A DNA stretch of 43,189 nucleotides from contig CAMEIT010000015.1 of NCBI GenBank assembly GCA_945918795.1, positions 1 through 43,189 of the forward strand, read 5' to 3'. The DNA is from an uncultured Clostridia bacterium (GTDB taxonomy: Bacteria; Bacillota; Clostridia; HGM11327). How positions within the stretch are numbered: position 1 is the stretch's first letter; each line of letters opens with the position of its first letter. A model generated the notes under the pieces. The model was not told the origin of the DNA, made no database searches, and saw nothing but the letters and a program-made list of their open reading frames with translations. Below, one piece after another: positions 23,262 to 31,838 of the stretch. The position numbers and the translations under genes are program-made.

Positions 23262-25424
23262 ATGGAAAATAAGCTTCATGTTGAAAATTTAAGAATTTCT
23301 TTCCGTACATCAAACGGTAAGGTTCAGGCAGTCCGCGGCATTAATTTTGACCTGCAAAAAGGCGAAACGCTTGCAATCGTAGGTGAATCCGGCTCGGGCA
23401 AATCAGTTACGGCAAAGGCAATTCTCGGCATTCTTGCGGGAAATGCCATTGTTGAGGACGGCGAGATCATATACGACGGCAAGGATTTGCTCAAAATCGA
23501 CGAGGACGACTTCCATAAGATTCGCGGTGACAAAATCGCGATGATATTCCAGGACCCTATGTCAAGCTTGAACCCTATTATCAGAATAGGCAAACAGCTC
23601 ACAGAGGCAATGATCCTCAAGGGTAAGGCGAGACAAAAGGAAAGCAAAAAGCTGTTCAACACATATCTTGCCGAATTAAAGAAAGCAATGATTGCCGCCG
23701 AAGCAAACGGCAACTCGGAAAAAGCCGCAGAATTGCAGCTTAAATGCGCACAATTCGATAAATTCGAATATAAACATATCGCGCTTGAATCGGAGTACAA
23801 TTTTGCCTTTGAATCAGCAGAAGAAGCACTTTCCGACGCAAAGGCGATACGCTTTGAAATGGAAAAGAATGCTCCGACGGATATTTCTTACCGCATAAAC
23901 AGAATTATTACTCTGTGCAAGCGTTCAATCCAAACATACGTTGTCAACGAGAAGAAAAATGAGCTTCTCACTGCCGCAAGCGCATTGAAATCAAGTGTAA
24001 AAAGTGCTAAAAAGGGCAATTATGACGATTCGATCTCCGCATTGAGCGATATTATTGCCGCTTTGGAGTATTCCGTTAAGCTTCCCGCTCCGAACTTCTT
24101 CTGCATGGGTTATTACCTGACATATTCCGGAAAAGAGCTTCCCAATATGCCTATCCCGGAGCTGAATGATTATCTCCACAGGTACCTTGATGAAAACTTC
24201 ATGTTGGATTTTATTGCAAACGCAAAGCAGGGCTTGATTTATTCCGACGCAAAATCGCTCAAGGAAAAAAGAGAAGCAATTGAGTCGCTGAAATCTCATA
24301 AGTCTGTTTTTGCCGAAGAAAATCTCAACAAAAAAGCTTGCTACAAAGCACTCAAAGAAATGAACAAAGAGGTCATGGAAACGGTTGATCCGCTCTGCCT
24401 CGTGAAGGACAGCCCGACATACACGTTTGCATCCGGCTTCAAGACAGAGCTTGACCGTTATTTTAACGGCATTTCGAAAAACAAAAAGGAAAAAAGACGC
24501 TTTGAAAGGCAGACTGCAAAGTGGAACAGGCTTGTTGCAAAAGGCAAAGAACCCGATTGGAAGGTTGCTCCCGCAGCCCTGACCGATTTTGATGCGCTCA
24601 AGACAATTATGGCGCACCAGATCGATAGCCTTATCGAGCATTATCAGAAGGCAATCTCCGCCGAAACAAGCAGAAATTTTGACGCTGAAACAGTTGCTGT
24701 GATAGATTACCTGAAGGAAAAGGCTTCCGGCGTTGTCTTGAAGGTCACAAAGAGCATGGCAAAAGAAAAAGCTCTCCGTCTTATGGAAGAGGTCGGTATT
24801 CCCGAACCGAGAAAGAGATATACGCAGTATCCTTTTGAATTTTCAGGCGGTATGAGACAGAGAATCGTTATTGCAATTGCTCTTGCGGCAAACCCGGATA
24901 TTCTTATCTGCGACGAGCCTACAACTGCATTGGACGTGACGATACAGTCTCAGATTCTCGAGCTTATCAACAATCTGAAGCGCGAAAGAAAGCTTTCGGT
25001 TATATTCATTACTCACGACCTCGGCGTTGTGGCAAACATGGCAGATAAAATTGCCGTTATGTACGCAGGCAAGATAGTCGAATACGGTACGTCGGAAGAC
25101 ATATTCTATGAATCAGCTCATCCTTATACATGGGCGCTCCTCTCCTCCATGCCTGACCTTGATACAAACGGCAAGCTGGATGCGATACCGGGTACACCTC
25201 CGAATATGATATATCCGCCTGCCGGTGATGCTTTTGCCGCACGTAACAAGTATGCAATGAAGATAGATTTCGAGCAGGAACCGCCTATGTTCAAGATTTC
25301 GGATACGCACTATGCCGCAACATGGCTCCTGCATCCGAAAGCACCAAAGGTGGAACCGCCTAAGGTTATTACAGAACGTATCGCAAGAATGAGAGCGAAG
25401 AAGGAGGCAAACAATGGACAATGA
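23262..25424 (+). CDS. Peptide ABC transporter ATPase (DppD/OppD type) with ~370-residue insertion
   Basis: A 720-residue ATPase. Walker A GESGSGKS is near residue 41 and the Q-loop FQDPMSSLNP near 96. The signature FSGGMRQR comes only near residue 526 and is followed by LICDEPTTALDV, ITHDLG and the DppD-type C-terminal tail. In ordinary DppD the Q-loop and signature are about 50 residues apart; here they are about 430 apart, separated by a highly charged, helical segment (about 115-495) rich in Lys, Glu and Ala. All catalytic motifs remain. AGGAATGGAGG precedes the ATG. The insertion falls in the helical subdomain that contacts the permease EAA loop. Confidence 0.88.
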   Translation: MENKLHVENLRISFRTSNGKVQAVRGINFDLQKGETLAIVGESGSGKSVTAKAILGILAGNAIVEDGEIIYDGKDLLKIDEDDFHKIRGDKIAMIFQDPMSSLNPIIRIGKQLTEAMILKGKARQKESKKLFNTYLAELKKAMIAAEANGNSEKAAELQLKCAQFDKFEYKHIALESEYNFAFESAEEALSDAKAIRFEMEKNAPTDISYRINRIITLCKRSIQTYVVNEKKNELLTAASALKSSVKSAKKGNYDDSISALSDIIAALEYSVKLPAPNFFCMGYYLTYSGKELPNMPIPELNDYLHRYLDENFMLDFIANAKQGLIYSDAKSLKEKREAIESLKSHKSVFAEENLNKKACYKALKEMNKEVMETVDPLCLVKDSPTYTFASGFKTELDRYFNGISKNKKEKRRFERQTAKWNRLVAKGKEPDWKVAPAALTDFDALKTIMAHQIDSLIEHYQKAISAETSRNFDAETVAVIDYLKEKASGVVLKVTKSMAKEKALRLMEEVGIPEPRKRYTQYPFEFSGGMRQRIVIAIALAANPDILICDEPTTALDVTIQSQILELINNLKRERKLSVIFITHDLGVVANMADKIAVMYAGKIVEYGTSEDIFYESAHPYTWALLSSMPDLDTNGKLDAIPGTPPNMIYPPAGDAFAARNKYAMKIDFEQEPPMFKISDTHYAATWLLHPKAPKVEPPKVITERIARMRAKKEANNGQ

Positions 25425-26586
25425 TATGAGTAACCGCGAAGTTCTTCTGAAAGTAGAACATCTGTGCCAATTCTTCGGTTCAAATAAAGCAGTAAACGAT
25501 GTCAATTTTGAGATACACAAGGGCGAGGTTTTCGGTCTTGTAGGCGAATCCGGATGTGGCAAGACCACAACGGGACGCTCCATAATAAAGCTCTACAACA
25601 TTACATCAGGTAATGTTTGGTTCAAGGGAATCCGCATAGGTGCCGGCATTCTCTCCTATAAAGAGGCTATTTCGCAGGCGAAAAAGGATCTTAAGGAGGG
25701 TAAAATCACCTCTGATGAATGCTCCGCTATCATTGCGGAAAACAAAAAGCAGATAAAGCTCGCAAAATATGATCAGACGCACTGTGACAAAGAATATCAA
25801 AAAGAGCAGGTGGCAAAGGTCAAAGCCGAATATGCAGATAAGCTGAAAGATGCTACTCCGGAGCTGCGTAAAGAATATTCAGATCGTCTCCGTAAAGCAA
25901 GAAAGACAAAGCTTGTCACGCAAATTCAGATGATTTTCCAGGACCCGATTGCTTCTCTTGACCCGCGTATGACAGTCCGTGAAATTATTTCCGAGGGACT
26001 TGTTATCCAGGGTGAGAAAAACAAGCAGGTAATAAACGATAAAGTATATCAGATGCTTGAGCTTGTAGGTCTTGTTCGTGAACACGCAGGACGTTATCCG
26101 CATGAGTTTTCAGGTGGACAGCGCCAGAGAATCGGTATTGCACGTTCGATAATCATGAATCCGGAAATGATCATCGCGGATGAACCTGTTTCCGCACTTG
26201 ACGTTTCGATTCAGGCTCAGGTTATCAACCTTCTCAATGATATACGCGAAAAAATGAACCTGACAATTCTCTTCATTGCGCACGACCTTTCGGTTGTAAA
26301 GTATTTCTCCGACAGAATCGGCGTTATGTATTACGGAAAAATAGTAGAGCTTGCGCCCTCTGACGAGCTGTTCCTTAATCCTTTGCATCCTTACACGCGC
26401 TCGCTTCTTTCCGCAATTCCTCTTCCGGACCCGGAATATGAAAAGACAAGAAAGAGAATCGTTTACAATCCGCTTGCCGACCACGATTATTCAGTGGAAG
26501 GTCCGACTATGCGCGAAGTAAAGCCTGGGCATTTCGTGCTTTGCAACCAAGCCGAATACGACGAATATATAAAGAATCTCAAGTGA
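25414..26586 (+). CDS. Peptide ABC transporter ATPase (DppF/OppF type) with ~80-residue insertion
   Basis: The second ATPase, 390 residues. Walker A GESGCGKTT is near residue 46, then about 80 extra Lys/Glu-rich residues (about 80-165) before the Q-loop FQDPIASLDP near 174. The usual spacing is about 50. The signature FSGGQRQR, IIADEPVSALDV and IAHDLS follow normally, and the C-terminal HPYTRSLLSAIP is the DppF tail. AAGGAGG lies seven bases before the ATG, which overlaps the end of the DppD gene by 11 bases. It should pair with the preceding ATPase. Confidence 0.9.
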   Translation: MDNDMSNREVLLKVEHLCQFFGSNKAVNDVNFEIHKGEVFGLVGESGCGKTTTGRSIIKLYNITSGNVWFKGIRIGAGILSYKEAISQAKKDLKEGKITSDECSAIIAENKKQIKLAKYDQTHCDKEYQKEQVAKVKAEYADKLKDATPELRKEYSDRLRKARKTKLVTQIQMIFQDPIASLDPRMTVREIISEGLVIQGEKNKQVINDKVYQMLELVGLVREHAGRYPHEFSGGQRQRIGIARSIIMNPEMIIADEPVSALDVSIQAQVINLLNDIREKMNLTILFIAHDLSVVKYFSDRIGVMYYGKIVELAPSDELFLNPLHPYTRSLLSAIPLPDPEYEKTRKRIVYNPLADHDYSVEGPTMREVKPGHFVLCNQAEYDEYIKNLK

Positions 26587-26587
26587 T

Positions 26588-26983
26588 ATGAAGAAAAACA
26601 AAAGATATTTGGCACCTGTAATTGCCGCTGTCGTTATTTTCTGCATATATCTTTATATAGGAAAGATTTTTTCGGCAGAAACTGTCGGTAAAGTCATGGG
26701 CGTGCTCAGCGACGGATTCTTTGCGGCGGCAGTTTTGGTCGGAGGCGTCGGGCTTATCAGCTTTGCCGGCAAGTTCGGCACATTTGATATGCTGTCGTAC
26801 GGTACAAAGAGCTTTTTCGGCAACTTCATTCATTCGTTGCGCGATAATTTGCCGAAAACATTTTACGATTACAAGGTGCAAAAAGACAAAGACGGCAGAA
26901 GCTATCTGAAAGAATTTTGCAAGGTTGGTGCTGTCTGCCTGATTCTCGGCATTATCATGCTTGTATTGTATTTCATATTGTAA
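26588..26983 (+). CDS. DUF3899-type small membrane protein
   Basis: A 131-residue protein with two hydrophobic helices near the N-terminus (about 8-25 and 38-60) and one at the very end (about 113-131). The central GLISFAGKFGTFDMLSYG segment is typical of DUF3899 proteins, whose function is unknown. It begins one base after the DppF stop, so it is co-transcribed and probably translationally coupled with the peptide transporter. No own promoter is visible. Confidence 0.75.
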   Translation: MKKNKRYLAPVIAAVVIFCIYLYIGKIFSAETVGKVMGVLSDGFFAAAVLVGGVGLISFAGKFGTFDMLSYGTKSFFGNFIHSLRDNLPKTFYDYKVQKDKDGRSYLKEFCKVGAVCLILGIIMLVLYFIL

Positions 26984-27003
26984 TCGTGTTATCACACAAA
27001 AAT

Positions 27004-27046
27004 AAGACCTCCTCGACCACTCAAAAGCGGCACGGGAGGTCTTTTG
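27004..27046. terminator. Bidirectional terminator
   Basis: AAGACCTCC (27004-27012) pairs with GGAGGTCTT (27035-27043) and is followed by TTG on the plus strand and by ATTTTT on the minus strand. It serves both the peptide transporter operon and the convergent XRE gene. Confidence 0.75.
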
Positions 27047-27051
27047 CAACT

Positions 27052-27261
27052 TTATTTTGTTTTCATTTCGTCTGTTCTTCCGAGTAAATAATCAAGAGAG
27101 ACATCAAAATAATCCGCAAACTTTATAAGTGTTTCATAATCTGCTTCTCTCTCATTATTTTCATATCTGCTGATGCTGTTTTGGTTCATATTCAAATCAA
27201 TAGCAAGTTTTAATTGAGATATATTCCTTTCTTTGCGCAGTTTTTTTAGTCGAAATTCCAT
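27052..27261 (-). CDS. Small XRE family regulator
   Basis: A 69-residue protein that is little more than a helix-turn-helix of the HTH_3 type: KKLRKERNISQLKLAIDLNM, NQNSISRYENNER, then LIKFADYFDVSLDYLLGRTDE. AAGGAGATATA precedes the ATG on the minus strand. It is divergent from the PH-domain gene, and two matching inverted repeats in the shared promoter region make it the likely repressor of both. No effector domain is present. Confidence 0.9.
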   Translation of the reverse strand: MEFRLKKLRKERNISQLKLAIDLNMNQNSISRYENNEREADYETLIKFADYFDVSLDYLLGRTDEMKTK

Positions 27262-27286
27262 TATATCTCCTTTTTTACAAAACCTA

Positions 27287-27338
27287 TTGACATTATTATA
27301 CCGTTTTGGTATAATAAATATATCCCGATTTGGTATAA
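27287..27338 (+). promoter_or_regulatory. Divergent promoter with two XRE operators
   Basis: For the plus gene: TTGACA (27287-27292), 17-bp spacer, TATAAT (27310-27315). Operator 1 is the perfect inverted repeat TTATACC-GTTTT-GGTATAA (27296-27314), sitting in the spacer and -10. Operator 2, ATATCCC-GATTT-GGTATAA (27320-27338), has the same geometry 24 bp away, with two mismatches in the left arm. The minus-strand -10 (ATTATA at 27295-27300) also falls in operator 1. Confidence 0.8.
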
Positions 27339-27381
27339 ATTAATAGATACAATGGGAAATTTGATTTTTACGAGGTTAATT

Positions 27382-27846
27382 ATGAAGAAATACGTCGAAT
27401 CCAATCTCTCAAGAAACGAATCTGTGGTGAAGAAAGCTGATTTTAACTGTCTTTACCTGTTGAAAACTTGGTTAAGGGGAATTCTTTTTTTCTGGCTTCT
27501 TTTTATTCCCACTATCAGGGCAATAATCGACACTGTCTATTTTCTGTTTTATGAACTTGCTGTCACCGACAAACGTATTATCGGCAAGGAAGGCATAATA
27601 AGTACATACGTGCTTGATGCTCCGCTGAACAAGATACAAAATGTGTCGGTAGTACAGCCTTTTTTGGGTAAAATATTTAACTATGGTACTGTCCGTATCT
27701 ATACTGCGGCAAAAGAATTCTCATATCCCGGAATCAAAAATCCGGATAACTTCAAAGGCATTATTATGACGCAAATCAACCAAACTGAGGAAGATAAAAT
27801 CAAACAGCAGGCATCCGAGACGGCAAATGCCATAAATAACAAATAG
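27382..27846 (+). CDS. PH-domain membrane protein (bPH2/YdbS-like)
   Basis: A 154-residue protein with one or two hydrophobic helices (about residues 27-60) followed by a bacterial PH domain: FYELAVTDKRIIGKEGII, then LNKIQNVSVVQPFLGKIFNYGTVRIYT. The tail is polar. ATG 27382 is preferred because ACGAGG lies 7 bases before it; an earlier ATG at 27352 has no site and would sit 30 bases after the transcription start. Controlled by the divergent XRE promoter. Related YdbS/YdbT proteins affect antimicrobial-peptide tolerance in Bacillus, but no function can be claimed here. Confidence 0.8.
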   Translation: MKKYVESNLSRNESVVKKADFNCLYLLKTWLRGILFFWLLFIPTIRAIIDTVYFLFYELAVTDKRIIGKEGIISTYVLDAPLNKIQNVSVVQPFLGKIFNYGTVRIYTAAKEFSYPGIKNPDNFKGIIMTQINQTEEDKIKQQASETANAINNK

Positions 27847-27894
27847 TCTTTTTCTGCGCATTATTAACAATCAATATAAAAAGATTCAAAAAAC

Positions 27895-27930
27895 AAAGGT
27901 CTCATAATCATACGATTTTGAGACCTTTTT
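27895..27930. terminator. Terminator between convergent genes
   Basis: AAAGGTCTCA (27895-27904) pairs with TGAGACCTTTTT (27919-27930); T runs exist on both strands, so it can serve the PH-domain gene and the minus-strand flavoprotein gene. Confidence 0.8.
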
Positions 27931-27999
27931 GTGCTTTATAAATATGTGGAAAATGGTTACAATGCACACACAAGCAAAGCAGCCATATAAATAAAATCA

Positions 28000-28731
28000 T
28001 TATTGTTCCTTATTCTCATTTTCAACAGGATTTACGTTCTTCCACGGTTTACTGCCTGAAAGCCAGCCGTTTTCAACCCAATATTGCTTTTCGGCCTTTG
28101 ACGCGCCCCAATTTGCTTTCTGCATTCCTCCGTAAAACCAAAAGAGAATACGTGTTTTAATTCCAACGCTTACTTTTCCTTGATGCGACAGCTTTTTGGC
28201 GAGCTTTTCCATATCCTTTTCAATATTGACCTTTTTCTTTTGCGGAACCATATCCCAGCTCATGGCGTTCACAACCGACGCATACGTATATATTTTTGGT
28301 ATTCCCCAATTTGTCAGATTGTTTGCAATCAGCTTAGCCGTTTTCGACGCGCCCATTCCGGCTGTGGATGATATTACAACCGCCCGTTTTGAAAACATTT
28401 CTTTTATCGGCTTGTGGCTCATCCAATTTGTGAAGAACAAATCGAGGAACGCTTTCATAGGTGCCGACGGCATCATGCAGTAATTGGGGCTTGTAAAGAT
28501 AATAATATCTGCCGCCTTCATATCACGCAGAATCGGCAGCTTATCCTGCCAATACGGGCAACGCTCCCTCTCCTCTACGCAAGCATAACAGCCCGTGCAA
28601 AAGTGATTCAAGTCCCTCGGAAGAAAGTATTCGGCAATTTCGTTTTCACCGTCAAGCTTTTGAACAAGCAAATTGCCTATGTTCCACGTACTGCCTTTGT
28701 GATTTTGTCCGTTAATAATTACGATATTCAT
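28000..28731 (-). CDS. NADPH-dependent FMN reductase-like flavoprotein
   Basis: A 243-residue flavodoxin-fold protein. MNIVIINGQNHKGSTWNIG is the FMN phosphate loop, SPNYCMMPSAPMKAFLD the flavin ring contact, and SSTAGMGASKTAKL the second loop. A cysteine group (CTGCYACVEERERC, about residues 45-58) resembles the iron-sulfur or redox-active Cys motif of this subfamily. It probably reduces small electron acceptors with NAD(P)H; the substrate is unknown. Second gene of a two-gene operon: its ATG overlaps the stop of the upstream GNAT gene by four bases. Confidence 0.8.
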   Translation of the reverse strand: MNIVIINGQNHKGSTWNIGNLLVQKLDGENEIAEYFLPRDLNHFCTGCYACVEERERCPYWQDKLPILRDMKAADIIIFTSPNYCMMPSAPMKAFLDLFFTNWMSHKPIKEMFSKRAVVISSTAGMGASKTAKLIANNLTNWGIPKIYTYASVVNAMSWDMVPQKKKVNIEKDMEKLAKKLSHQGKVSVGIKTRILFWFYGGMQKANWGASKAEKQYWVENGWLSGSKPWKNVNPVENENKEQ

Positions 28732-29678
28732 TTCTTTTCCTCAAAAAGCATGGGGGTATAAATTATTCCGTTTGTAATCTGCTGAGTATCTGTCGGAACA
28801 AATCCCAAATGCTTATAAATCTCCACAGCATACGGGGAAGCATTAACTGTAAATACTTGATTGGAATAATCCCTGCGCATGGCTTCAAACAGGCTCCTGC
28901 CTATGCCGCGGCGATGATAATGGGAATCAACAAAGAAACCCGCAATATGCTGAGGCTTCCTCATGTACAATACGCCCACAAGCTTTTCATTATCAAACGC
29001 GCCGTAAAAATTCATTCTCCGTATGCGCTCTGTATTTTCAAGAGTTGCCTTGAATTCTGCAACGCCTTCCGGCGGATAAACAGGCGCCTCAAATTCCATG
29101 AAAACGTTAAGGCTTAATTCAAGTGCCGACGGAATCTGCTCCGGGGTGAGCCGTAAAACAGGGTATGCCACGGTACTGCGTGTGAGGCTGTAAAGAGACA
29201 TATCAAGCACTTTGCCGTTTTTTACGGCATTGTATTTCAGCGTTCCCTCAAGTGTAAAACCCGCTTTTTCCAACGCCTTGCGTGATGCGGCATTGTATGA
29301 GAAAGGCTCGGCAAAAATGCGCATAATATCGGTAGTATCAAATATAATGCCGCATATTTTGCGAATGGCATCTGTTGCAATGCCCTGCCCCCAATATTCC
29401 TCTGCCAGATAATAGCCAAGCTCCGCCGTATAACGGTGGATATTGCCCTGCCTGAAAGCTGCAATACTTCCTACAGCTTTCCCGTCTATTGTAATAGCAT
29501 ATGCAAATGTGTTGTTTTCGTCTGCTGAAAGCATGGCAGTAATATAATCCGATGCGTCCTTTTCCGTATACGGGAAAGGCAGTCCGTCGCACAGATTGTT
29601 GATAATCTTTTCGTTGTTCAGTGTAGCCGCCAAGTCTTTTGCGTCTGACATTTGCCACTTTCTTAATATGCAATTCAT
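28728..29678 (-). CDS. Double GNAT acetyltransferase
   Basis: A 316-residue fusion of two acetyl-CoA-dependent N-acetyltransferase domains. The first (about 1-165) is of the RimJ/RimL kind with ELGYYLAEEYWGQGIATDAI and ASRKALEKAGFTLEGTL. The second (about 175-310) has FFVDSHYHRRGIGRSLFEAM, the acetyl-CoA loop R-R-G-I-G-R, and IYKHLGFV. The substrate is unknown. It overlaps the downstream flavoprotein gene by four bases (ATGA), so the two are translated together. A weak AGGTGGGGG stands before the start on the minus strand. Confidence 0.85.
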   Translation of the reverse strand: MNCILRKWQMSDAKDLAATLNNEKIINNLCDGLPFPYTEKDASDYITAMLSADENNTFAYAITIDGKAVGSIAAFRQGNIHRYTAELGYYLAEEYWGQGIATDAIRKICGIIFDTTDIMRIFAEPFSYNAASRKALEKAGFTLEGTLKYNAVKNGKVLDMSLYSLTRSTVAYPVLRLTPEQIPSALELSLNVFMEFEAPVYPPEGVAEFKATLENTERIRRMNFYGAFDNEKLVGVLYMRKPQHIAGFFVDSHYHRRGIGRSLFEAMRRDYSNQVFTVNASPYAVEIYKHLGFVPTDTQQITNGIIYTPMLFEEKK

Positions 29679-29829
29679 AAGTCCCCCACCTTTTTCATTT
29701 AATCAGTTGGTTATATTCTACAATGCTTTTCAAAAACAATAAAGTCTGTTTTTGCAGAAAAATGTGTCAGAATTATAGAAAATCGAAACTGAAGGACTCT
29801 TTTTTCACTTCAGGCAAGCACGCTGTCTC

Positions 29830-30468
29830 TTAATACTCTTTTTTCTCCATGATCCTAAGGCTTATCGGATACGAAACAGCAAGCGCTCCTATACAAATAA
29901 GAACAATAAGCATCATAACCGTCAAATCATCAGCTCCCGAAATAATAGCCGAAATCGAGGCATTGTCCGGCAAAAATCTCATGAGCAAATACCATACCAC
30001 CCAAATGCCACCGACTGCCACAGCAAGTACGATTCGGCTTTTTTCCGCACCGAATTTCAGCTGCATCGGAAGCATAACCGCAATAATGAGCATCATTATC
30101 GGAATAAAAGCAAATACATCAGCGAAAACGGAAACCGAAACAGGATTGCCCTTTATCAGCATACATCCAATGTAAATTATGATCGATATCAACCAACCGG
30201 TAAGACCACCAAGCATACAGAACAGATACTTGCCTACCACGTATGTTTTTTTCGTAATTGGTAGCGTCATCAAAAACGGATACCCGTTGTCAAACTCATC
30301 GTAAGATATTGTGCCGACAGTCAGGATTGCACATATCATAGTCAAGTAACCTATCACAAACGAGCCGTCCGTTGAAAATCCAAGCAAAACCCCGATTGCT
30401 ATCATGACAAACAGAACTCGGCTCCTCTGCAACAAAAGACACAAATCCTTCTCTATTAATCCGCGCAT
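29830..30468 (-). CDS. ABC-2 type permease of a YtrA-regulated transporter
   Basis: A 212-residue protein with six hydrophobic helices. The sequence between the first helices, TISYDEFDNGYPFLMTLPITKKTYVVGKYLF, is the conserved loop of the ABC2_membrane_5 family. It follows the ATPase gene by one base and is third in the GntR-ATPase-permease operon. Transporters of this type are linked to cell-envelope stress, antibiotics or peptides, as in Bacillus YtrBC. The substrate is unknown. Confidence 0.85.
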   Translation of the reverse strand: MRGLIEKDLCLLLQRSRVLFVMIAIGVLLGFSTDGSFVIGYLTMICAILTVGTISYDEFDNGYPFLMTLPITKKTYVVGKYLFCMLGGLTGWLISIIIYIGCMLIKGNPVSVSVFADVFAFIPIMMLIIAVMLPMQLKFGAEKSRIVLAVAVGGIWVVWYLLMRFLPDNASISAIISGADDLTVMMLIVLICIGALAVSYPISLRIMEKKEY

Positions 30469-30469
30469 A

Positions 30470-31321
30470 TTATTTTCCTCCCGTCATTAAAAGAATAATG
30501 TCATCGATTCCGCAGTTTTCTATCACCATTCCGGGATAGTTTTCAATATAAAATTTCTTCTGATCCGTCAGACAACAATAGCCATACGGTTCCTTTTTGT
30601 AACATAATACAGCCTGACGGTCAAGCGTCATAAAAGTCTGCTCGTCTGCCTTCAAAACTCCGTAGTCCGAAAGAATAACATCGGTGTCCTCATGGAGCAT
30701 TATTTTCCCTTGATGAATCAGATAAATATCATCGCACAGCCCCTCCAGGTCATCTGCAATATGAGATGTAATAAGGACGGAGCAATCCTCCCTTTCTGCC
30801 AAATAACCGCGTATTATATCGAGTATTTCGTTTCTCGCCTCAACATCCATTCCCGCAGTCGGCTCATCCATTATCAACAGCTTTGCGTCATGGCTCAGCG
30901 CAACAAGCACGCGCAGCTTTGCTTTCATACCGGTAGAATAATTTTTTATCTGTTTTCCCTCAGGCAAACCGTATTTTTTGCATGACTCCATAAATAATTT
31001 CTTGTCAAAATTATCATACATTTTGCTCAATATCTTTGCGCAGTCACCGAGAGTCAGATAGTTGCTGAAGCCCGAATCGGAAAGAGCCGCTCCGATTTTT
31101 TGTTTATCCTCTGCCGACAGCTCAAAAGCATCCTTTCCGAATACCGTCACACTGCCCGAATCAGGTCTCACAAGCCCTAAAACAGACTTTATCACAGTGC
31201 TCTTTCCCGCTCCGTTTTTCCCCACAAGACCCGTAATTTGCCCGTCGGGAATTTCCAATGTGACATTAAGCGAGAAATCCCCGTATTTTTTATTAAGATT
31301 CCGTACAGAAACCATGTTCAC
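30470..31321 (-). CDS. ABC transporter ATPase (YtrB/BcrA-like)
   Basis: A 283-residue ATPase with Walker A GLVGKNGAGKST (about residues 34-45), a variant signature NYSTGMKAKL (about 133-142) typical of ABC-2 exporters, Walker B LLIMDEPTAGMDV and H-loop TSHI. The last 60 residues form a small C-terminal domain. The ATG overlaps the GntR stop by four bases, so the three-gene operon is translationally coupled. It energises the permease encoded at 29830-30468. Confidence 0.9.
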   Translation of the reverse strand: MNMVSVRNLNKKYGDFSLNVTLEIPDGQITGLVGKNGAGKSTVIKSVLGLVRPDSGSVTVFGKDAFELSAEDKQKIGAALSDSGFSNYLTLGDCAKILSKMYDNFDKKLFMESCKKYGLPEGKQIKNYSTGMKAKLRVLVALSHDAKLLIMDEPTAGMDVEARNEILDIIRGYLAEREDCSVLITSHIADDLEGLCDDIYLIHQGKIMLHEDTDVILSDYGVLKADEQTFMTLDRQAVLCYKKEPYGYCCLTDQKKFYIENYPGMVIENCGIDDIILLMTGGK

Positions 31322-31689
31322 TCCTCCAATAAAATATCAATCATTTGCCGAATTTCTTCCACACTCATGCCCACAGCCCTTGCTTTTTCCAAAGCTTTGG
31401 CAAAATCATCCTCAACTGCCTTGCGCCTCGCTTCTACGGCAAGCGCACGGTCAGTCGCCGCCACGTAAGTTCCTTTCCCGTGAATAGTCACAACAAATCC
31501 GTCCTCTTCCAGCTTGTCATACGCTTTTTTGACTGTCAGAGAGCTAATTTTCAGCGTTGCGGAAAGTGTTCTCACCGAGGGCAAAAGCTCCGTCTCCTGC
31601 AGCTTGCCCTTGATAATCTGATTCTTTATCTGATCAACCAACTGCTCGTATATCGGTATCATGGAAGCATTGTTCAAAATAATATTCAT
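31318..31689 (-). CDS. GntR family regulator, YtrA subfamily
   Basis: A 123-residue repressor-type protein with a GntR winged helix (about residues 12-77: PIYEQLVDQIKNQIIKGKL, LPSVRTLSATLKIS, TVKKAYDKLEEDGFVVTIHGKGTYV) and only a short helical tail, as in YtrA regulators. These sense antibiotic or envelope stress and repress their own transporter operon. First gene of the operon; CGGAGG precedes the ATG. A palindrome between the -10 and -35 of the promoter is the likely binding site. Confidence 0.92.
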   Translation of the reverse strand: MNIILNNASMIPIYEQLVDQIKNQIIKGKLQETELLPSVRTLSATLKISSLTVKKAYDKLEEDGFVVTIHGKGTYVAATDRALAVEARRKAVEDDFAKALEKARAVGMSVEEIRQMIDILLEE

Positions 31690-31712
31690 GTTTTACCTCC
31701 GACTACGTAAAG

Positions 31713-31741
31713 AGTATACCACAGTTTTTAACTGTTGTCAA
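31713..31741 (-). promoter_or_regulatory. Promoter and operator of the YtrA-like operon
   Basis: On the minus strand TTGACA (31736-31741), 17-bp spacer, TATACT (31713-31718). The palindrome ACAGTT-TTT-AACTGT (31721-31735) fills the spacer, an ideal place for repression by the YtrA-like protein. Confidence 0.8.
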
Positions 31742-31838
31742 GTGTTATATACTGTTTATTCAAAATAAAAAACAAGTGAGCCGAATTTTTACAAAATGGC
31801 TCACTGCTTGAACGCTTAAATAAATGATATTCGTATTG

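Noticed and set aside
23991..24641. 216-residue minus-strand frame in the DppD-type gene
   Set aside because: A shadow of the Lys/Glu-rich insertion; the plus frame has all ABC motifs on both sides and continues uninterrupted.
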